Below, in pieces: positions 8,681 to 13,005 of a stretch of 13,005 nucleotides of DNA; positions within the stretch are counted from its first letter, which is position 1; each line of letters starts with the position of its first letter. This stretch comes from Phoronis ovalis (lineage: Eukaryota; Phoronida; Phoronidae), in assembly GCA_028565635.1 (NCBI GenBank), contig JAOXYB010016065.1, positions 1-13,005 of the forward strand, in the 5' to 3' direction. A model generated the notes under the pieces. That model worked only from the letters and a program-made list of their open reading frames with translations, did not search any database and was not told where the DNA came from. The position numbers were made by a program, and so were the translations under genes.

Positions 8681-9669
8681 ACAGTTTTAACAAAACATAA
8701 TTTTCCCTTAAAATAGGTATTTTCTGTTTCTTAGCACAATGGTACAGTTACCTGTGTTAGTCGGGATAGATGTTACAGCACGAGGTACAGTCGATCGACC
8801 TATAGATCGTTTCACGAAAAAGAAACCATTGTAACTGAATTTTAAACAACCCCCTTTAATCCAGATTTACTTATAATTTCTATTAAAATCACAGTTACGA
8901 TACTCTACTTGTGTTATAAATATAGTTTAAGGGTCATGTGCAACGATCCTATCCGTGGTTCATGTGGTACCATATATCATTGACCGCAGGTAATATCCCG
9001 AGTAGATACATAATTAGTCCTTATATCGTGTTTATAGATAAACTATTCATAAATTCAATTCCTCTAAAACGTCGTCGCGATTTAAAGAAATGTCAAGTAA
9101 GCCAGCCTGTATTTCCGGTTATATTTACAGTAATACACGGAGTTGAATAAATCCGGGACCCATATGTTCCTTGTGTCTTCTATTATCTATACACCATCCT
9201 ATTATAGACTGTAGCTTGATACAAGATGTAGTTTTATATTTGTTATTCTAACAAATTAAACACACCACAATGACACATGCGGTTTGAAGTGTAGAAATTC
9301 ACCGGCTATCTGTATTCACAAGCCCGTGGTCGGTCAGTCCATCCACAAAATGAATACAAATAAATGTAGATTAAGATATGTACTGCTCAATAGCTTATTA
9401 AATTCTTGAGGAACTTCTCAATCATCGTGTTGATTAGAAGTAGGTTTACCGACCAATATTTCCTCTGAGATTACGAATATATAGAACTTAGTTAATTTAA
9501 TTATTAAGCGACAATCCCGTCCGACAATGATCCCAGGTTCAAGTAAAATGTCAACTTTTTACACGTTCAACTATTCTCAATTTAATGCACGGTCACATTT
9601 TAGGAAATTCGTGTTTCACTTGAATTACAATGAGTAACGGTTCATTAAATTTCCTATCTCGGCCTGGAT

Positions 9670-9815
9670 GTCGCCTCTAGCGTTCGGTGTACTGTATTTA
9701 AAGTTAAAGTTTATGGCGCACTCGTTAAATTGTTGTTAAATTGTTAAAAATTGAGGAGATGACGTAATAATCTAGTTCCTAGTATCTGTCTCGTGACGTC
9801 ACGTAGCCAATATCA
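9670..9815 (-). promoter_or_regulatory. Candidate promoter: CCAAT box, full CRE, half-CRE and TATA-like element
   Basis: Read on the minus strand, the order is ATTGG (inverted CCAAT, about 9808-9812), the palindromic cAMP-response element TGACGTCA (9794-9801), a second CRE-like TGACGTAA in plus orientation (9760-9767), two 11-base repeats (9724-9745), and a TATA-like TTTAAATA (9695-9702), followed by a CpG-containing stretch near 9660-9690 where transcription could start. The spacing, roughly -140, -125, -95 and -30, is that of an ordinary CREB/NF-Y-type promoter. The gene reads in this direction about 1.7 kb downstream. The motifs are exact; their use, and the strand, are inferred. Confidence 0.33.
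9724..9745 (+). repeat. Two tandem copies of an 11-base unit
   Basis: GTTAAATTGTT occurs twice head to tail at 9724-9734 and 9735-9745, followed by a degenerate third start. It lies between the TATA-like element and the CRE-like sites of the candidate promoter. Confidence 0.6.
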
Positions 9816-10310
9816 TAAGGGATGCATCATCGTTATTTAAGATAGGCAAGATAATAACGAAAAGCCGGAACAAATTCAAATCACATTCATGAGCCTGGTC
9901 TCAGATTTGAGATCTTTAACTTTTTCCTCAAATTGTGTTTTAACAATTATTAAAAAAATACATTTTCAATTAGTCGCATAATGCATGAACAATATGACAA
10001 ATTAAACATTTTTGATAAATGAATGCCAAAGTAGCTTTTAAACAAATTTTAAAGATTTCTACACAGCAAGTACCACAACTCTTAAAGTAACTTGATAAAA
10101 CTTCGTTTGGAAACTGAATATTCGCAACTGAAAATGAACGGCAAAATACTGAAACTTAATTAGTAATCATACCAATATTCCTTGTTTAGAAATGCGATTT
10201 AGAACAGCATTCATTCGGTTAAATATATATGTCCTTAATTAGCTGAATTTCCTCTCAAATGTACTTTTGACTCAAATCAAAGTTGTTGCGCTTGTTAATT
10301 AGCGTTCTTA

Positions 10311-10361
10311 ACCTGGTGCGACCTGCTCGAGTAGGCTAAATGACCAGGCTTATCGCACGGT
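10311..10361. repeat. Foldback containing an imperfect XhoI-type palindrome
   Basis: GTGCGA at 10316-10321 pairs with TCGCAC at 10353-10358, extended by ACC (10311-10313) with GGT (10359-10361) across a two-base bulge. Inside, 10322-10335 is a near-palindrome centred on CTCGAG. It does not fit a tRNA cloverleaf. Confidence 0.35.
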
Positions 10362-10413
10362 CATAGGAAATTTTATATGCAATTTGATAACTAATATTCT
10401 AGGAAAGCTACAG

Positions 10414-10433
10414 AAACATCTTTGGAGATGTTT
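10414..10433. repeat. Perfect hairpin, 8-bp stem and 4-base loop
   Basis: AAACATCT at 10414-10421, loop TTGG, then AGATGTTT at 10426-10433. It sits at the left edge of a GC-richer patch (about 10430-10520). There is no T-run after it on either strand to suggest a Pol III terminator, and no gene beside it. Confidence 0.5.
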
Positions 10434-11879
10434 GGCGTTCGTCTTAGTCCTGTTGGTTAGGCCTCCTGCAGTGAGCTATAACTTACAGAAGAACGTGAGA
10501 GCCGCATAAAAGTCCGAGAACACTTGCTGTTATTACAGTCATTACATTGATGTTGGATTTATTTTATTAAACAAATCCCCCGCCAAGAGATTTATAAGTT
10601 TCTATGCAAACAGTTTTTTAATACGGTAGAGTTTCTCCGTTTCACCTATTTTTGTTCAAACAATTTGATCCCGTTTTAGGTTTCCCAGTTTGCCGCGATC
10701 TTTACAAAAATAGCCAAAACAATCGTTATGTTTCATATATTTTAATCCTGAGAGGAGATTAACAACATCTTGATCAAACACTATTAGCGCGTTTTGAGTT
10801 TCTGTATTTACTAACTCCACTACAATCATCACCTCGATTTTTTTCCTGTCTAAATCGTCATCGTTGTCACTATATCAAATGCAAACTGATTCACAAACTT
10901 ATCTATTCTTTAAAGATTTTTAAAATTAATGTTGAATTTGTCTTGTTGTCAAAACGACGACATTATGTGCATTTTGGACCTTTACCATTTGGGTTAAAAT
11001 TCTTAATACGAAAACCAGTTTATCTATTCATGTTTGGGGCTTTGATAATAAAGCATCATTGGCCCTTTAAAACGTATCTATATATCGTTCAATACAACAT
11101 CACTTATTTCATTTTGCAATGTAATTAGCGTTGAGGATTTATTTTGCATGTTCAAAGGATTTAATCTCACACATTAAAATCCTTATCAAAGGCGTCATAT
11201 TGGTTGTGCTTCATCTTGTAAAATAATTAAAAGATGGAATTTTAGAGTTCTGTAAGGAACCGTGCCGTGCAGGGAGCGAGTGTGACGCTGACGTTTGTAG
11301 GGTGTTAGTATGAGTTATGTGTTGAACTTTTAAAAACTTCACGAGTTCATTTAGGTAGAAAAACAAATATTTTGCCAGTCATGTAATTCTTTAAAAACAT
11401 GAACTGGTATTTACGATCTGGATTAAACGACTAATTGCAAGGCGTGAAGTTAGTTCGCGATTAACAAATGATACGAACGAGATGTCTCCGACTTTTGGTT
11501 GCAATTAATATGTAACTCTGCGTAAACATTCTCAAAATAGTAAAGATCTAGAAATGTATCATATGCCACTAATAATAGAAAATGACTATTACGAAAACAA
11601 GGAAACGGATAAAAGCTATGAATATGAAACACTAAACGGAATGTCTTTAATAGTGATTTAAAACTATTTAGAGACACCAATGATTAAAATATCTGTATAG
11701 AGTAGTAACATATCTGACGAATGTTTTTGTTACGAATATTTTTGGAAGCGCATATTACGTGCAGAACCATTTTGACAACCCAAATAATTAGATAAAACGA
11801 GATAGTAATGACATAAAACCAGGTGCAGCGTGAAGTGGTAGCTTTTGAAAATTAATAATATATATACTCCCAGTGGTAA

Positions 11880-12062
11880 TAAATGGGTCACTTTTTTACG
11901 ATTTTATTTAAAGTCAGCAATTCTGGGGAATTTTTCCGAGAAAATCTTAAAAATGGTCCTTTCTGGGTCTGGAAACCCTAGAATGGGTCCTTAAAAATGA
12001 GTGGATACTTTGGACTTGGGCTGCACATCCCCGTCTAAAAATATGGTCAGTACCCCCCCGGG
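11880..12062 (+). mobile_element. Probable dispersed repeat ending in a C-run/G-run
   Basis: This block differs in composition from its surroundings and contains three variants of an (A)TGGGTC core: GGGTCAC near 11885, GGGTCTGG near 11964 and GGGTCCTT near 11985. It ends with a seven-C run and GGG at 12053-12062. It has no coding potential. The combination of phrases resembles a non-coding interspersed repeat I associate with bivalve genomes, but this is recollection, not a match. The left border is approximate. Confidence 0.4.
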
Positions 12063-13005
12063 ACAGAAGTACTGCTGTGGATGCACCTTACTGGACATAG
12101 TAAACAAATACATGGAATATAGTTAAACATTTACTGCAGTCTGATGTTACAGACAGTGAACTTATTTGACGCCTCTTTTACGCAGTTTGGCACTTGCGTC
12201 CATTCGTTAAAATGGTCATTAAAAATACAGATTTCCTTAAATTAAGGCCAACACAACTGTGGTTGAATCCAGTTGCCTAGTCTCTACCGCAGACTTTTTA
12301 ATAAGTCAAGTAATTACAGGTAATGGCAACATCAGATACAAAGAAATGGACAAAAAGTGATCCCAACTTTCGAGTACTTGTCTACTATATGACGTTTATA
12401 GTCTTAAAGAAAATAAAATTATACTACAATTAAACAAAAAAGAAACAAGACTATCAGAGTCTAAACTTAGACCTGGAAATCCTAAAAACAACAAACAACC
12501 CTCACAAACTCATCCGAAAGGCTGAAAACTAATGATAAGTATTGAAAACAAACCAACATACTATTAAAAGTTCGGTATCATTTGTTACCCTGTCTCTTCT
12601 TGTGGAGAATGTAAATAATCTTGGTAACTGACACACCCTCATTCAAAATAGTACAGATGAAACAAACAAGTCAAACAAGTTTTTCTGTGAAAATCCAGTA
12701 ATTATAATATGTGTAAAAAAATGTGGCGTTTCGTTAGAATTGTTTCTCAGTAAACCCCTTGGATTCCTAAAGGTTGCATGTTTGATAAATTCTAATTAAC
12801 ATTTGTTTAACAGGAATTTTGCAATGCATACCGGGTTAGTTCGTGATGCTTCAATAAGTCTCATTTTTGAGTCCGCATTCTTGTATATCGTTACTTTACA
12901 AAATTACTACATAACAGCTATAACGCATGTATAATTTAGTAGAGTATATTAATTTCGAGCGTGATAGTATTTAAAATAACTTTAAAAACTCGAACTTTTC
13001 GCGAA

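Larger units (their letters stand above)
8205..13005. other. 5' flanking DNA of the receptor gene, no recognisable coding sequence
   Basis: About 4.8 kb upstream of the receptor leader. It probably contains the promoter and any far upstream non-coding exon. I see no conserved protein motif in any frame. The open frames at 8938-9150, 10943-11128 and 11450-11680 have random-looking products. A minus-strand frame at 10656-10829 (57 codons, open further upstream) is described in the findings. Candidate promoter clusters, small palindromes and one dispersed repeat are annotated separately. Confidence 0.55.

Noticed and set aside
8938-9150. Plus-strand open frame of 70 codons
   Set aside because: No motif, no splice context and no homologue that I recognise; length is within chance for this much sequence.
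10436-10520. tRNA or tRNA-derived SINE suspected from TGGTTAGGCCTCC
   Set aside because: There is no matching B box (GGTTCGANNCC) at the right distance and no cloverleaf pairing.
1-13005. Bacterial, phage, CRISPR or toxin-antitoxin content
   Set aside because: No regular repeat-spacer array, no dense gene packing and no ribosome-binding sites; the only recognisable protein is an intron-split animal receptor.

Overview
The window looks like nuclear DNA of an animal, most likely a lophotrochozoan and perhaps a bivalve mollusc. It is AT-rich, mostly non-coding, and carries one gene cut into short exons by GT-AG introns. There are no bacterial operons, Shine-Dalgarno sites, tRNAs or rRNAs. The mollusc call rests on the type of receptor and on C/G-run dispersed repeats resembling ones I associate with bivalve genomes; it is an inference.

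The one gene runs right to left on the minus strand. It encodes the N-terminal part of a single-pass receptor guanylate cyclase, the family containing natriuretic peptide receptors, insect Gyc32E/Gyc76C and nematode GCY proteins. Three coding exons can be defined by splice sites whose phases agree: 7305-7904 (start codon, signal peptide, glycosylated N-terminal extension, start of the ligand-binding domain), 1470-1776 and 676-825 (middle of that domain). Joined, they give about 352 residues. The rest of the ectodomain, the membrane segment, the kinase-like domain and the cyclase domain must lie beyond position 1, outside the window. The third exon, and the first ten codons of the second, have no start codon of their own and show only when splice sites are read.

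Region by region: 1-675 is the beginning of intron 3 and holds short direct and inverted repeats. 676-825 is exon 3. 826-1469 is intron 2, with a C/G-run block beside the acceptor. 1470-1776 is exon 2. 1777-7304 is intron 1, 5.5 kb, with little structure. 7305-8031 is exon 1 plus untranslated leader, with two short upstream ORFs around the true start. 8032-13005 is 5' flank or leader intron. It contains two candidate promoter clusters (about 8560-8680 and 9670-9815), several small palindromes, and one dispersed repeat (about 11880-12062).

I see no phage, CRISPR, toxin or other obviously new system. The main value of the window is the reconstruction of a split receptor gene, its unusual N-terminal extension, and its upstream-ORF arrangement.
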